A stretch of 64,000 bases of DNA from Aurantiochytrium sp. KH105 (taxonomy: Eukaryota > Sar > Bigyra > Thraustochytrida > Thraustochytriidae): the NCBI GenBank assembly GCA_003116975.1, contig BGKB01000110.1, positions 1-64,000 of the forward strand, read 5' to 3'. The translations under genes were made by a program, and so were the position numbers. Positions within the stretch are counted from its first letter, which is position 1, and the number at the start of each line of letters is the position of its first letter. The notes under the pieces are model-generated. The model did no database searches and was not told the origin of the DNA. It saw only the letters and a program-made list of their open reading frames with translations. Shown piece after piece: positions 51,801-60,933 of this stretch.

Positions 51801-54800
51801 GGCTCACACTTCGCAGCTTGGCGTCAACGCCAAAGACAGATGCGGGCCGTCCGCGCTGATGAGGCCACTGCTACAAACACGTTGGCGGGAAGATCTGCAA
51901 GCACCTCAAGAATCGCTGAGGAGACGGACAATCAAAATGGCAAAGGTCCCTTCCTCTCTGCTCGCCTTGGCGTCTACTTTCTTCTCTGGGCGCATCTCAT
52001 TGCGTGCTATGGAATGACCATTCTTAACGACGCCGAAGACGAAAGCACATCCGAGCGCTATGTAAAGGGCATGTACTGGTCGTTGGCAACAATGACAACT
52101 ACTGGTTTTGGAGACTATGAACCCACCTCTGCGCGTGACTCTCTCATCACCTCGGCGCTCGCGATTATCGGTGTCACCATCTACTCGTGCCTTGTATCTT
52201 TCATCGGGACTTTGCTCAAAGACGTTGAGTTCTCTGACAACAATATTTCCCATCAGCGGACCTGTCTTATGGCCTTTTTGCTCGACCGCAAAATCTCACC
52301 CCAGCTGCAAGAGAAAATCATGCTGTACTTGCATCATGTGGAGGCCAAAGACCTCCTCGTGCTCAAGCGCGTGCTCGGCGTTTCGGAAAGCAAGCAGACT
52401 GAGAAGTTCGGACACCGCGGGCAGCGCCAAGCGCTCGATAGCGAAGAGGCACTCGCTTCGGCAGATTTGCTTCGCTCTGCAAGCAGCATTCGAGCGGTGT
52501 ACAAAGGTTTCTGGGATCGAATTCGGGAGCAAATTGCTGGCCGCGACGTGACCTCTTGTCCGCGGTCCCACGAATCAGATTTTCTGAGAGCCGATGTGCG
52601 TCTGCAGCTCGTCTTCGATCTCGCAGGAGCTGCCGTGCGATCATCCAAGCTCTTTGAACACGTCTCTGAAGCTTTTGTCCGGGAAGCATGTGCCCTGCTC
52701 GACTTCCGAATCCTCAGTGCTGGTGATGTAATCATCGACGATGTTAACGCCGGATGGGAGCTGTTTTTTCTTGCGACCGGCAGCATCGAGGTGCGCGATC
52801 GAAGCGACATCAAGCTGAGCAACATTGGTGAAGGTCAAAGTTTTGGCGAGCAAAACTTTGCGGAGATTAGTCAGAGCGTACGTGAGCTTGACGTTGCAAA
52901 CGCAAGGAATGGTGACATCTTTTCGTCTTCTGCAAGTTCACCGTCTGCCGCACTGACAGCTTCTGTAACAAAGGCTGACAAGGAAAAGACACGTTTCATC
53001 GCAACCACCGTCGCAGAGGTTTGGGTCTTATCGGGCCGCGCTGTGCGGCACCTATCGCTTATTTTCCCGCAAGATGGCGAATCGATCAAAGTGGCCGAGG
53101 CAAAGCTCTTGAGCGCAGGCAAGAGCGAGTCGGTCGCCTCAAACCTCCGTCGGGGAGGAAAGCTCGCGAAAATGGCCGGGAACGACACGGTGCTTGAGGA
53201 CAAGCGCAAAGCGCCTCGAGTCATCCGCCTTGACTCGCACTTCCAGGCAACATGGAAGAGATGCATGTTGTTCTCCTTGTTGTGGATCTACGTCTCTTTT
53301 CCAGTACGCTTCGCGTTTGTCAACGATTACGAGCCCGGTCCGACAGCTCTCATCATTGATAGCTGCGTTGACATTCTTTTGATTCTCGACGTTGTTTTAC
53401 GTGTACGGTTCTTCGAGCTCGAGACGGTGCAAGGGGAGCGTCTAAGTAATCCTGCCGAGTTTCGCCCAGCCTATTTGCGTTCTCTCTTTGGCGTGACGGA
53501 CATACTCAGCGCACTCCCGATCGGTCTCGTGGCGCTCATGGCCGGGGCCCCGCACAATTCGCTCTTTCGCCTAAACAAGCTGTTCCGCGGGTCACGAACC
53601 CTGGACCACTTGGCTTCAATTGGCAGTCACGTTAAAAATCAGGCGAGAAAGAGTCTGCTGACCATTGCCAAGCTCATTTTCGTCTTTATGCTCGTCGCAC
53701 ACTGGGCGGGCTGTCTATTTTACAGAATAGCGGCAAAGTACGAGATTGAATGCAGCAAAAGTACCGAAAGAATCTCATGGGTCTGCGAGCAAAACGTTGA
53801 GGCAGACAATGACATACTCGATGACTATGTTAATGCTTTATACTTTGCAGTGGCAACAATTACAGCCGTCGGCTTTGGAGACGTTGTGCCCATATCTCAG
53901 GAGGAGATTCTCTACACGATTGGCATTCTCATCATTGGCGGCTTGCTCTACTCGGTGATTATTGCTTTTCTCGAGGATATCGTGGCGCAGTCAGATCTCA
54001 CGTCCATTTTGTACCAAAAGAAGTCCGACCTCATTTCTGCGTACGCTTCAATGCGCGAATTTTCACCTCAATTACGGTCAAGTATTCGCTCCTATGTCTT
54101 TCGCTCTTGGATGCGCCAAAAGGGCGTCAACGATGACCATATTCTCAGCTACCTCAGCCGACCGCTGCGACAACAGGTCGTTCTCGAGCTCATCGGCGAG
54201 CAGACGCTTCGAAGGACTCCCGTGCTTGGGCCCTCGCGTGTGTGGCGCTTTGTGACTCATTCCATTCGTTTTGACCGCTTCAGGAGACAATCGATACTCT
54301 ATCATGCTGGACAAACTGGAGATCAACTTTTCTTTCTTCTCAAGGGTTCTGTGGAGGTCGTCTCGCCAGACTTGGAGCGCGTCTTTTACCAGGTTGAGAG
54401 CCCGGGCGGCGTCGTTGGTATCGATGGCTTCTTGCGTGCTCGCGACGGCGGTTATCCTGCTTCAGCGAGGTGCAAGGAATCGTGCGAAGTTGCTATTCTC
54501 GACCGCAGCGCCGTGGCTAACGCCCTCGTTGACAATCCTCATCTTGTCAGTCTCTTTGAAGAGGAGCTCAGGCAGTTCGTGGCCAAGCCGAGCCAACTTG
54601 AGCACACCAAGAAGAATCTCGACAAGCGCAAGCTTACCAAAATGTTTCAAGATACGGAGCAGAACGAGAGTACAGGTCGGAAAAGGGGCTTTGATCTCAA
54701 TCGCTACGTCCTCATGCCAGGCCACTTCAATTACGTTCTCTTTCATGCCATTCTCTTTTATGTCACCATCGAAATTGGCATTTTGGTACCTCTCTGGGCC

Positions 54801-56576
54801 ATGATGTCGGCATCGGACGCCTTTGCCATGCAGGACACATCTGGAGCCTACATTGGTATAAGCTTGCAGATGGATCTCTTTCTCTGGTGCTTTGTAGGGA
54901 TCAACGCCATGCTTGTATCTCGGGTCAAGAACGGTCGTGTGCTTTCCGAATGGAGGGACATTCGACGAGCCTCCTTACGGTCATTTGGTTTTGCAATCGA
55001 CCTGATTGCCACCTTGCCATTTGATCTTATTGGTCTCGCCGTGGCAGAATCTGCCGAGTCGAGCAGCCCTTTGCACGTTTATCTTCTGCTGCGTTTGCTG
55101 CGCCTCCTCTGGCTTCGACACATTCCACGGTGCTGGACAATTTTTGACAATGCCATCGACGCTTCCGCTCGAATACAGATCACGAGTGGCTACAGGCACC
55201 TGATCAAGATTGTTGCCACGGTGCTCCTTGTGTCACATTGGCTGGCGTGCGGGTACGCACGAGTTCTTATAAGAACTCGTAGCAACTGGCCTTGTCGAAC
55301 CATGAGCGAGGATTGCCAAGCGAATATTGGCCGAGCCTACATTGATTCTATCTACTTTACTTTTTACACGGTGACAACAATTGGCTTCGGGAATGTCCCA
55401 GTCATCGGGATCGCGGAGCGCATCTTTGCAATCTTTGTCATGGTCGTGGGCTCCTTTCTTTGCGATGCAGGCATCACATCGACACTGGTGTCAATCATTG
55501 ATATCGAGGACTCCACCGCGGCTGCTGGAAACCGATACAGAGACGCAGCACTCCAGCTCATGGACCATATGCAACTATCAAACCGCATTACGGGCTTGGT
55601 GCGCACCTATTATGCGTACCGGGTCGAAGAGATGGCTGTGAAAGACAGCGACTGTTTTCGCGAGCTGCCCTTTTCTCTCAACAATTCCGTCAAGGAGTTT
55701 CTTGGTTTGCGCACCTTGCGCACAAACGCAGTAAAGTGCAAGAACTTGCGCGACTTGAGGGATGGCCTGCTTGTCTCGCTTTTCCGCTCGCTGCGCAACG
55801 AGGTAATCATTCCCATGGAGAAGCTCTACAACTCCGGATCCCGGGTCCTCCGACTCGTTTTTGTCGCTCGCGGACGTGTGCTCGCGTTCGCAGCTCGAGA
55901 TCTCTCGAAAGAGCAATTGCGGAAGCTCGGGTCCTCGCGCAATATCCTCCGCAGACGGATGTCCCTCCAATCGTCATTCACGCAGCGTAACCTGAAGACA
56001 GACGAGGCGAGCGCTGAGCTTTGGAACCCAGGCTTGCTCCTCCCCAGTGTTGGGTGGGGTGAAGCTTCGCCCGTAACTTTAGTCACGGGCAGCTTTTGCG
56101 ACGTGTTAATCTGCGATCAGATGGTGTACGAAGAATTCATCGCTCTGCGTCCGCCGGTCGGGGGTCTTTATAGCTCTGCAAAGGCACTTTTGGAAAACAA
56201 GGAAGATGCAAAGCATTTGCGCGCATTTCTCGAAAGACGCTTCATGGCAGAGACGGTGAACTTTATCCAGCTTGTGGATGACTTTCGCCGATCCCCGAAT
56301 AACGAGGTGATGCGAGCCAAGCGCGCTGCAACCATTGTGAGTCGATTCATCGTGCCTGACGCCGACGAGGCCATTAACATCAGGCCAGAGGTCGCAAATG
56401 GCATAGTACAACGAGTAGAGATGGATCCTGCTCCAGAAGCCTTTGACGAGGCCTACGAAGCTGCCACCGCGACACTTGAAAGGGAGATACTTCCGCAATT
56501 CCAGACTTCGCCTGAATACGAAAAGCTACTCTCAAGCATTCATCGTCGCTCCGTTCTCGACTTTGTTACTGAATAA
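48894..56576 (+). CDS. Four-unit (pseudotetrameric) CNG/EAG-type K+ channel with C-terminal RGS domain
   Basis: 2560 aa in one exon from an ATG at 48894. It has four channel units, each with membrane segments and a K+-type pore: TVGYG (239-243), TTGFGD (1069-1074), AVGFGD (1658-1663) and TIGFGN (2162-2167). Units 2-4 have S4-like helices with spaced Arg (near 946-961, 1559-1568, 2067-2079); unit 1 has few. cNMP-binding-like folds follow the pores: a split, degenerate one (about 380-575), then about 1250-1395, 1780-1895 and a degraded one (about 2290-2415). The glycine-rich cores are visible (LFFLATGSIEV, QLFFLLKGSVEV), but the Arg of the phosphate-binding cassette is not apparent. An Asp/Asn-rich insert lies at 633-670. 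Residues about 2430-2545 read as an RGS domain (FLERRFMAETVNFI, FI, INI, FDEAYEAA, EYEKLL). It is the pseudotetramer layout of CNGK channels, and probably a membrane K+ channel linked to G-protein signalling. Confidence 0.9.
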   Translation: MSWRKYTARSSRAVAPSSEASDAETLIPQEDDASVPRLANLGAVCLVAYVIASAVVPNVVVFGTDNHTAMLLAAFVSSFTAATFALETLSSAQFSIRTFAKKVRNPSILISSLPFGIVFYAAQGNHTLTTLAMLAFLARFHRVFGDYWANFLVIVKNTFPTPPLQLIRLGWLAILVAVMQSLASCSYYALGEAALNGTSWIDGDGIRDDDSQRQIEDPSSPAMLRISRSIYFVWQTLLTVGYGGIAPEALQERALALVVCLAGVFLMAYMIANMTSFLVNLDSTPAAHRFTLDSVEALFAQKSFPNASMRIARRDLARQWARSKGLTREKVLDDLPPILTRNIIKLKARALLKTPIFRLPRSSDPCRRAIYYLVDKMEPSIFEVGRTLREPWNVISYRPGVMWLMVDGTAAKRSTSRHPLAQMLPSAPSKSRSLRARATSQFRQNTATEESAPGTAMATMSRRRSSFRGGPNPFVERSFTASSAMLWGEPGVDPHATDVPNDLAQEIAENYPDLLMPGATIGALRLFDILQSPAPRYVAVTRCELVFINYVDFRRMALLFPEWGMESTSLRVMRAMEARRIAKLAPNNDSSEIPETATASSFSSAATEGGPVELDDRVVDQIDAECNYTSLLGFDDDDDDDDGGEERKGKVENDNNNKDGNGDGDGDDMANNHDSAENAREKNQSEVVTSESVTQKNQSFSDEEARRKKLSVAMASADMAAKLRLSLNKRKETTTVKKRSKIAAIMQQDLNEKRGDTNGFVARWLVRFRFAHGSRADVLWDCALAVILTSYGIFVPIHLATMIIDGISGFSNLTRLNALGAFCGDTIFLAYWTLRPQLFIAEAEQQKSRNPRGSESFSQDQNRRRHSALSSAFTSGKRSSITSSQVSLSAIAWSSQQEALTNYHAKMARRRAQFIGMMEIFSEVVLTFLSLVSLGLVISGDAQHKRLAVFMRVPFLIRLSRIGSITDSLGSHFAAWRQRQRQMRAVRADEATATNTLAGRSASTSRIAEETDNQNGKGPFLSARLGVYFLLWAHLIACYGMTILNDAEDESTSERYVKGMYWSLATMTTTGFGDYEPTSARDSLITSALAIIGVTIYSCLVSFIGTLLKDVEFSDNNISHQRTCLMAFLLDRKISPQLQEKIMLYLHHVEAKDLLVLKRVLGVSESKQTEKFGHRGQRQALDSEEALASADLLRSASSIRAVYKGFWDRIREQIAGRDVTSCPRSHESDFLRADVRLQLVFDLAGAAVRSSKLFEHVSEAFVREACALLDFRILSAGDVIIDDVNAGWELFFLATGSIEVRDRSDIKLSNIGEGQSFGEQNFAEISQSVRELDVANARNGDIFSSSASSPSAALTASVTKADKEKTRFIATTVAEVWVLSGRAVRHLSLIFPQDGESIKVAEAKLLSAGKSESVASNLRRGGKLAKMAGNDTVLEDKRKAPRVIRLDSHFQATWKRCMLFSLLWIYVSFPVRFAFVNDYEPGPTALIIDSCVDILLILDVVLRVRFFELETVQGERLSNPAEFRPAYLRSLFGVTDILSALPIGLVALMAGAPHNSLFRLNKLFRGSRTLDHLASIGSHVKNQARKSLLTIAKLIFVFMLVAHWAGCLFYRIAAKYEIECSKSTERISWVCEQNVEADNDILDDYVNALYFAVATITAVGFGDVVPISQEEILYTIGILIIGGLLYSVIIAFLEDIVAQSDLTSILYQKKSDLISAYASMREFSPQLRSSIRSYVFRSWMRQKGVNDDHILSYLSRPLRQQVVLELIGEQTLRRTPVLGPSRVWRFVTHSIRFDRFRRQSILYHAGQTGDQLFFLLKGSVEVVSPDLERVFYQVESPGGVVGIDGFLRARDGGYPASARCKESCEVAILDRSAVANALVDNPHLVSLFEEELRQFVAKPSQLEHTKKNLDKRKLTKMFQDTEQNESTGRKRGFDLNRYVLMPGHFNYVLFHAILFYVTIEIGILVPLWAMMSASDAFAMQDTSGAYIGISLQMDLFLWCFVGINAMLVSRVKNGRVLSEWRDIRRASLRSFGFAIDLIATLPFDLIGLAVAESAESSSPLHVYLLLRLLRLLWLRHIPRCWTIFDNAIDASARIQITSGYRHLIKIVATVLLVSHWLACGYARVLIRTRSNWPCRTMSEDCQANIGRAYIDSIYFTFYTVTTIGFGNVPVIGIAERIFAIFVMVVGSFLCDAGITSTLVSIIDIEDSTAAAGNRYRDAALQLMDHMQLSNRITGLVRTYYAYRVEEMAVKDSDCFRELPFSLNNSVKEFLGLRTLRTNAVKCKNLRDLRDGLLVSLFRSLRNEVIIPMEKLYNSGSRVLRLVFVARGRVLAFAARDLSKEQLRKLGSSRNILRRRMSLQSSFTQRNLKTDEASAELWNPGLLLPSVGWGEASPVTLVTGSFCDVLICDQMVYEEFIALRPPVGGLYSSAKALLENKEDAKHLRAFLERRFMAETVNFIQLVDDFRRSPNNEVMRAKRAATIVSRFIVPDADEAINIRPEVANGIVQRVEMDPAPEAFDEAYEAATATLEREILPQFQTSPEYEKLLSSIHRRSVLDFVTE
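56181..56528 (+). other. RGS-like domain coding segment of the channel gene
   Basis: The segment encodes residues about 2430-2545. Helix-by-helix landmarks of the RGS fold are in order: FLxxxFxxExxxFxxxVDxF, then AxxIVSRFI, AINI, FDEAYEAA, and the closing F-x2-S-x-EY-x2-LL. The domain is about 115 residues, the usual RGS size. No stop, intron or frame change separates it from the channel. Confidence 0.75.
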
Positions 56577-56720
56577 AAAACTCTCTTACCGTGAAGTCAC
56601 AATGCACCATCCGAGTATCTTTTTCTTCTTCTTCTTCTTTTGCTATCTAATTTGTGAAAATTTACAACGAATCACGAGCTCTTAGACCTTTGAACTGTTG
56701 ATTGACGGACAAGGAATCGA

Positions 56721-58556
56721 TCAGTTGACCTCATAGCCAATTTTGTCAAACATATCGCAAACATTCTCACGAAAGTCGTATTGAGGGTGCGAGGACACTT
56801 GCATCGTGAGCATTCCCTGACGTGAGACGTTGAACTTTGGGAAAAAGAGAGCCCCCGGGGAGTCCGATTGACGTGGCAACTTCCGCGGCGAATTTGGGTT
56901 TCCTGTGCGCGCAAAGTTGGTCCAGATGGTCTGCATTTGCGAACTCAGAATCAGCTCTGCAGGAGTCGGCCCCGGGGCTGGTTGGTGACTTTCATTCCGC
57001 GCAAGGTACATGGTATTGAAGAGCATGGCAAGGTCACACCCATGACAGATCTCGTGCTCACACCCGGGCGAGAGACCATCCTGCATAAAGTGGTTGAATG
57101 ACGGGAGATGGTTGTAATAATAGACAAAGACTGGATTCGTCTGGGCAGCGTGCTTGGCAAAGGCGCGAATCGAGCACGTAAAGATGTAGTCTGTGGCGAT
57201 TTGCGTAAGAAATTTGCGCACGTCGCCCTCGCGAGTCATTGCCTGGTCGGGTGGCCCGTACTGATGAAACACGCGATGCGCATCAAGCGGGCCGAAAATG
57301 GCCTCGATGAAGAGCTCGTATTTGAGCTTGGACATGGGGTCGGGCGACACGTCCCAAATATAAGCGACGGACTCGTTTGCGACGGAACCAATTAACATGG
57401 GAACGGAGGCAAGCTTGCCGCGAGCAGCCGCCTCCATGGGCGAGAAGGGAAGCTCCGTGCCATCGACAACAGGGGTCCAGGGCATGAACTTGTGCAGCAT
57501 CATTCCGGGAAAGGTGGGAAAAGCGGTTTTCTCTTGGACAGTGAGAATTGTCTCCGTGGTGAGATTCCGGAGGCATGCTTCCTCGCGAACCTCATCGATG
57601 TGGCCGCATCCCACGGCGTTGACAAAGCGTTTGCTGAGCTGCTCTGACTTTGCTGTTGTTTCTGTGGGCAGGGCAATTGGATCAGAAATCGCAGCAGCGC
57701 GCTGGAAAAAGGGCCAACTCCGAGGGCTCGCCAAATGTGCAGCCACGGAGAATGCACCTGCGCTCTGGCCAAAAATCGTGACGAGCTGGGGATCGCCGCC
57801 AAAGGCAGCAATGTTGGTCTGGACCCATTGCATAGCAAGCCTCTGGTCTTGCAGCTGAAAATTTCCTTGAATTCCGCCACGCTTCGTGTAGAGTCCTCCG
57901 AGGACGCCGAGCCGGTAGTTGAGCGTCACGACGACTGCGCTCTGCTCGTGAGACCATCGTGATCCGTGATACAGGTTCACGCCACCCGAGCCAGCAACAT
58001 AATTTCCGCCATGGAAGAAAATAAGAACGGGTAAAGCTTGTTGCGAACGAAGTGTCTTTACGCTCTGCGGCGTGAAAACGTTCACGGAGAGGCAGTCCTC
58101 GGACGTTGTCGAGGGGCACGTAAAGTCTGGTTGCCCGAATGTACACGCTTGAACGCACCCAGGCCCAAATTGAGCAGCGTAAAAGGGTTCAGAAGAAAAG
58201 GCTTTGGCAGGTTCGGGAGGAGCAAACCTTCGCAGACCGACAGGGGCGCGCGCATACGGGATGCCCTTGTACGTGCACGTTGGAAAGGTCTCGAACCAGG
58301 TGCCAACGACTTCGCCTTGGGTGGCAAGACGCGCGCGGCAGGGGTTGTGATCGGCGTTGTTCACGCTGGCGTCGTCCTTTTGTAAACGATCAGAAACGAG
58401 GTCGAGGTCGCTGCCCATCCAGAAGCCCGTTGCGACCTGCTCATCTCGCCAGCTCTGCTGCTCAAGGGCTGCTAGGTTCGCTCGGTCAGGGTCGCCATGG
58501 ACAAGAAGCAAGCTTGCTGCGAAGGCTGTCGCGACGAGTGCTCCGTGTAAACCCAT
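56721..58556 (-). CDS. Secreted type-B carboxylesterase/cholinesterase-like enzyme
   Basis: 611 aa from an ATG at 58556. A signal peptide is likely (hydrophobic 5-20, cleavage near 21). The oxyanion-hole motif is HGGNYVAGSG (182-191), the family signature SEDCLSVNVF is at 152-161, and the catalytic Ser is S265 in GQSAG (GESAG is commoner). The probable acid is E395 (GSVANES) and the base H505 (CHGCDL). Cysteines near 134/138/147/155 and 499/504/507 suggest disulphides, in keeping with secretion. It hydrolyses ester bonds; the substrate (lipid, xenobiotic or choline ester) cannot be read from sequence. It converges on the channel gene with about 145 bases between. Confidence 0.92.
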   Translation of the reverse strand: MGLHGALVATAFAASLLLVHGDPDRANLAALEQQSWRDEQVATGFWMGSDLDLVSDRLQKDDASVNNADHNPCRARLATQGEVVGTWFETFPTCTYKGIPYARAPVGLRRFAPPEPAKAFSSEPFYAAQFGPGCVQACTFGQPDFTCPSTTSEDCLSVNVFTPQSVKTLRSQQALPVLIFFHGGNYVAGSGGVNLYHGSRWSHEQSAVVVTLNYRLGVLGGLYTKRGGIQGNFQLQDQRLAMQWVQTNIAAFGGDPQLVTIFGQSAGAFSVAAHLASPRSWPFFQRAAAISDPIALPTETTAKSEQLSKRFVNAVGCGHIDEVREEACLRNLTTETILTVQEKTAFPTFPGMMLHKFMPWTPVVDGTELPFSPMEAAARGKLASVPMLIGSVANESVAYIWDVSPDPMSKLKYELFIEAIFGPLDAHRVFHQYGPPDQAMTREGDVRKFLTQIATDYIFTCSIRAFAKHAAQTNPVFVYYYNHLPSFNHFMQDGLSPGCEHEICHGCDLAMLFNTMYLARNESHQPAPGPTPAELILSSQMQTIWTNFARTGNPNSPRKLPRQSDSPGALFFPKFNVSRQGMLTMQVSSHPQYDFRENVCDMFDKIGYEVN

Positions 58557-58929
58557 TAGTTGATTGTATAGGCCCTACGACTTTGTCATTTTGTGCACAT
58601 AGTACGCACACACGCACACGCGCATGCACGCACGCACTCGCGCACAGCAACACCACAGAATTTTTGACTGCATGCCGCCAATGACTCGGGGGAAAAGAAA
58701 CGAAAACCAACAAGGAGAAAGATCGGAAATTTGAACGCCATGCCATGGTAATGGTAAATAGTCCCATCAACGGTATTCCAGAGCCTTACAAATAGAAAAC
58801 GGAAAGAAAGTCACTTCCAGCAGAGAACAGCCACAAGGTGTCTTTTCCATCAGCGGTTTATTACAATCTAGAATTTTACTATTGTGCCTTGGCCGCCCCG
58901 CCCCGAGCAGACCAAAATAAATTCGTGCA
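58557..58929. other. Short intergenic region
   Basis: Lies between the 3' end of importin alpha and the start of the esterase on the same strand. It has a short CACG/CGCA run (about 58604-58645). No gene is seen; it should hold the esterase promoter. Confidence 0.5.
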
Positions 58930-60933
58930 TCAGGTTTCCATTTTGGCGTTGAAGCCGCATTCAGGCAGGGTCCGCTGTTTGCTGTCTGTGTGCATTTGCT
59001 GCATTTGCTGCTGGCCTTGCTGCTGTGCAAGCCATGCGGGTCGCAAAAGGTGAGCGCCCCGCCCCGCTGATGCAGGTGAAGAGTTCGGTTGCGTTGATGG
59101 TGTTGAGGATGCGGGAAATTTGAACATGTTGGCGCCTTGCTCCGGGAGATGCATCGCTTCGGCTTCCTCGGCTTCTTCAAAGTCCACCCCGAAGAAGCGG
59201 TCAACGAGACGGTGTGCGCGTGCACAAAGGTTTGAATGAGCTGCTGGAAGCTGTCGCATCTCCAAATGCTCGAGTGCTTCAATGCCCTCATAGTCCATGA
59301 CCAGACGCACCCCCGAGCGCCCGCCCAGACGTGCCGCAGCAAAAGGATTGCTCAAACGAGCGAGGACCATTTCAACAAAATCAAGCGCACGGTACACAAT
59401 ATCGATATCTCGCTCTTGCAAGAGAGAAATAAAGACGTCGAGCACGCGCGGTGAGGTGGGCTCGTTAACTACATTGATGAGCACAGAGACGTCCTCGCGA
59501 TTGACGAGGTTGAGAAGCGCTGTGGACGCCGGCAACATAAACTCTGACGTGTACTTTGTGAAAAAGACGCAGAGAGGCGCTGCGAAACGACGCATAAGGT
59601 CATGCACGACCGCGGTCTCGTCCTGTGAGAGTGGGCCGCTTGATTTCGTTTGAAGCCCAAGAGTAAAGAGGTTCGCGACGGTCCAGATCGCTTCTCTGAC
59701 TCTTGCAGCAGATTCTCCCTCGACCATCATCGACTGCAGCGTGTCAAGAAACCCAGGCTGCTGACACACGGCTGTCACGAGCGATGCCTCGCGGCCGGGT
59801 GGACTCTCGAGACGCAGCGGAATCAAGTTTGCAAGAGCGCGCAGCGAAGGAATGCAGATCGAGAGCTCGCCTTTACAGGCTGTGAAGAGACGAACGAGGT
59901 GTGTGAGGATCTTTTGGTGCACGAGAATGATGCAAAGAGTCGGCTCCTTGGCGCTCAGGAATGTCAGGGTCCAAAGCACTTCACTGATGAGAGCGCCGGC
60001 GTCAGACTGGAAACCTTCGCGAAGAGCTTGGTCAGTGTATGACTCGAGAATTTCGACGAGGGCGAGATGCGCCGCGGCAGAGAAAAAGGGTTTGCCTGAG
60101 GTCTGATCGCCGCGCGCAAGGTTGCAGAGCGCCCATGCAGCCGTGCGCTTTACGCGAATGGCCTCGGGACTGTGAGGCTCGCGAAGAAGGATCACCAATG
60201 GAGGAATGACGCCGACTCGAATGAGCTCCTCACGCACGCTCTGATTTTCGGCAGCCATGTTCCCCAGGGCCCATGCTGCCTGGTCCCGGACCTTGCGCGG
60301 GCCCCGATTGAGGAGTGTCGTCAGCGCGGGAACAGCGCAGAGTGTTGCTTGCGTTTGCTCGGCCGTGCCCGTGGCAATGTTTGTAATGCACCAAGTGGCG
60401 TTGAAGGCAAGGTCGAAACGGGCCTCGGCGTCATCCGCCCTGGGGTCGACGCGGAGGAGTGGCAGCATCTTCTCGACCATGCCTCGGTCAAGGCAAAGCT
60501 GTGTGGCAACGTCGCTGTGCGTGTACCTGTCGTGCTCTTGGTGGGCAAGCTCAGGTTCGCACGACGCCCGGAGAGGCGCGAGCGAGAGCCACGCACGGAG
60601 GTCCGCCACTGCTCGAGCGGTGTTTTCCGGGACATCGAGGTCATGCAGGGCCTGGCTCACTTGGTCTGCGGTGTAGCTGTCTTGCGCTGCGCCCTCGGCA
60701 CGCTCTTGCTTTTCGAGCGCGCGTCTCCGTTTTGCCTGCGCGGTGGCCCCACGCTGTCGCTTGCGAATTTCGACGGACCTTTGGATGCGGCCCTCGCGCG
60801 CCTCTGCGACATCGAGGCTCTTTCGGAACGATCCGCCGCTTGAGGCGCGGCCGAGGCTCTTGCTCGAGCCCAAGGTGTCCTCGCCGCCCGCGCTCTCGAG
60901 GTTGTCGAAGTGGACGCCGTCCAGGAGATTCAT
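58930..60933 (-). CDS. Importin subunit alpha (karyopherin alpha)
   Basis: 667 aa from an ATG at 60933. An importin-beta-binding region lies at about 47-75 (RSVEIRKRQRG, then KRRR at 68-71). A tandem array of ARM repeats follows from about 90 to 590, with conserved helices such as AAWALGNMAAENQSVREELI, TAAWALCNLARG and WTVTFL-like segments. The C-terminus has the acidic FEEAEEAEAM patch that closes the array, then a 60-residue Ser/Gln/Pro-rich extension, so the protein is longer than the usual 520-550 aa. It should bind classical nuclear-localisation signals and dock on importin beta for nuclear import. Confidence 0.95.
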   Translation of the reverse strand: MNLLDGVHFDNLESAGGEDTLGSSKSLGRASSGGSFRKSLDVAEAREGRIQRSVEIRKRQRGATAQAKRRRALEKQERAEGAAQDSYTADQVSQALHDLDVPENTARAVADLRAWLSLAPLRASCEPELAHQEHDRYTHSDVATQLCLDRGMVEKMLPLLRVDPRADDAEARFDLAFNATWCITNIATGTAEQTQATLCAVPALTTLLNRGPRKVRDQAAWALGNMAAENQSVREELIRVGVIPPLVILLREPHSPEAIRVKRTAAWALCNLARGDQTSGKPFFSAAAHLALVEILESYTDQALREGFQSDAGALISEVLWTLTFLSAKEPTLCIILVHQKILTHLVRLFTACKGELSICIPSLRALANLIPLRLESPPGREASLVTAVCQQPGFLDTLQSMMVEGESAARVREAIWTVANLFTLGLQTKSSGPLSQDETAVVHDLMRRFAAPLCVFFTKYTSEFMLPASTALLNLVNREDVSVLINVVNEPTSPRVLDVFISLLQERDIDIVYRALDFVEMVLARLSNPFAAARLGGRSGVRLVMDYEGIEALEHLEMRQLPAAHSNLCARAHRLVDRFFGVDFEEAEEAEAMHLPEQGANMFKFPASSTPSTQPNSSPASAGRGAHLLRPAWLAQQQGQQQMQQMHTDSKQRTLPECGFNAKMET

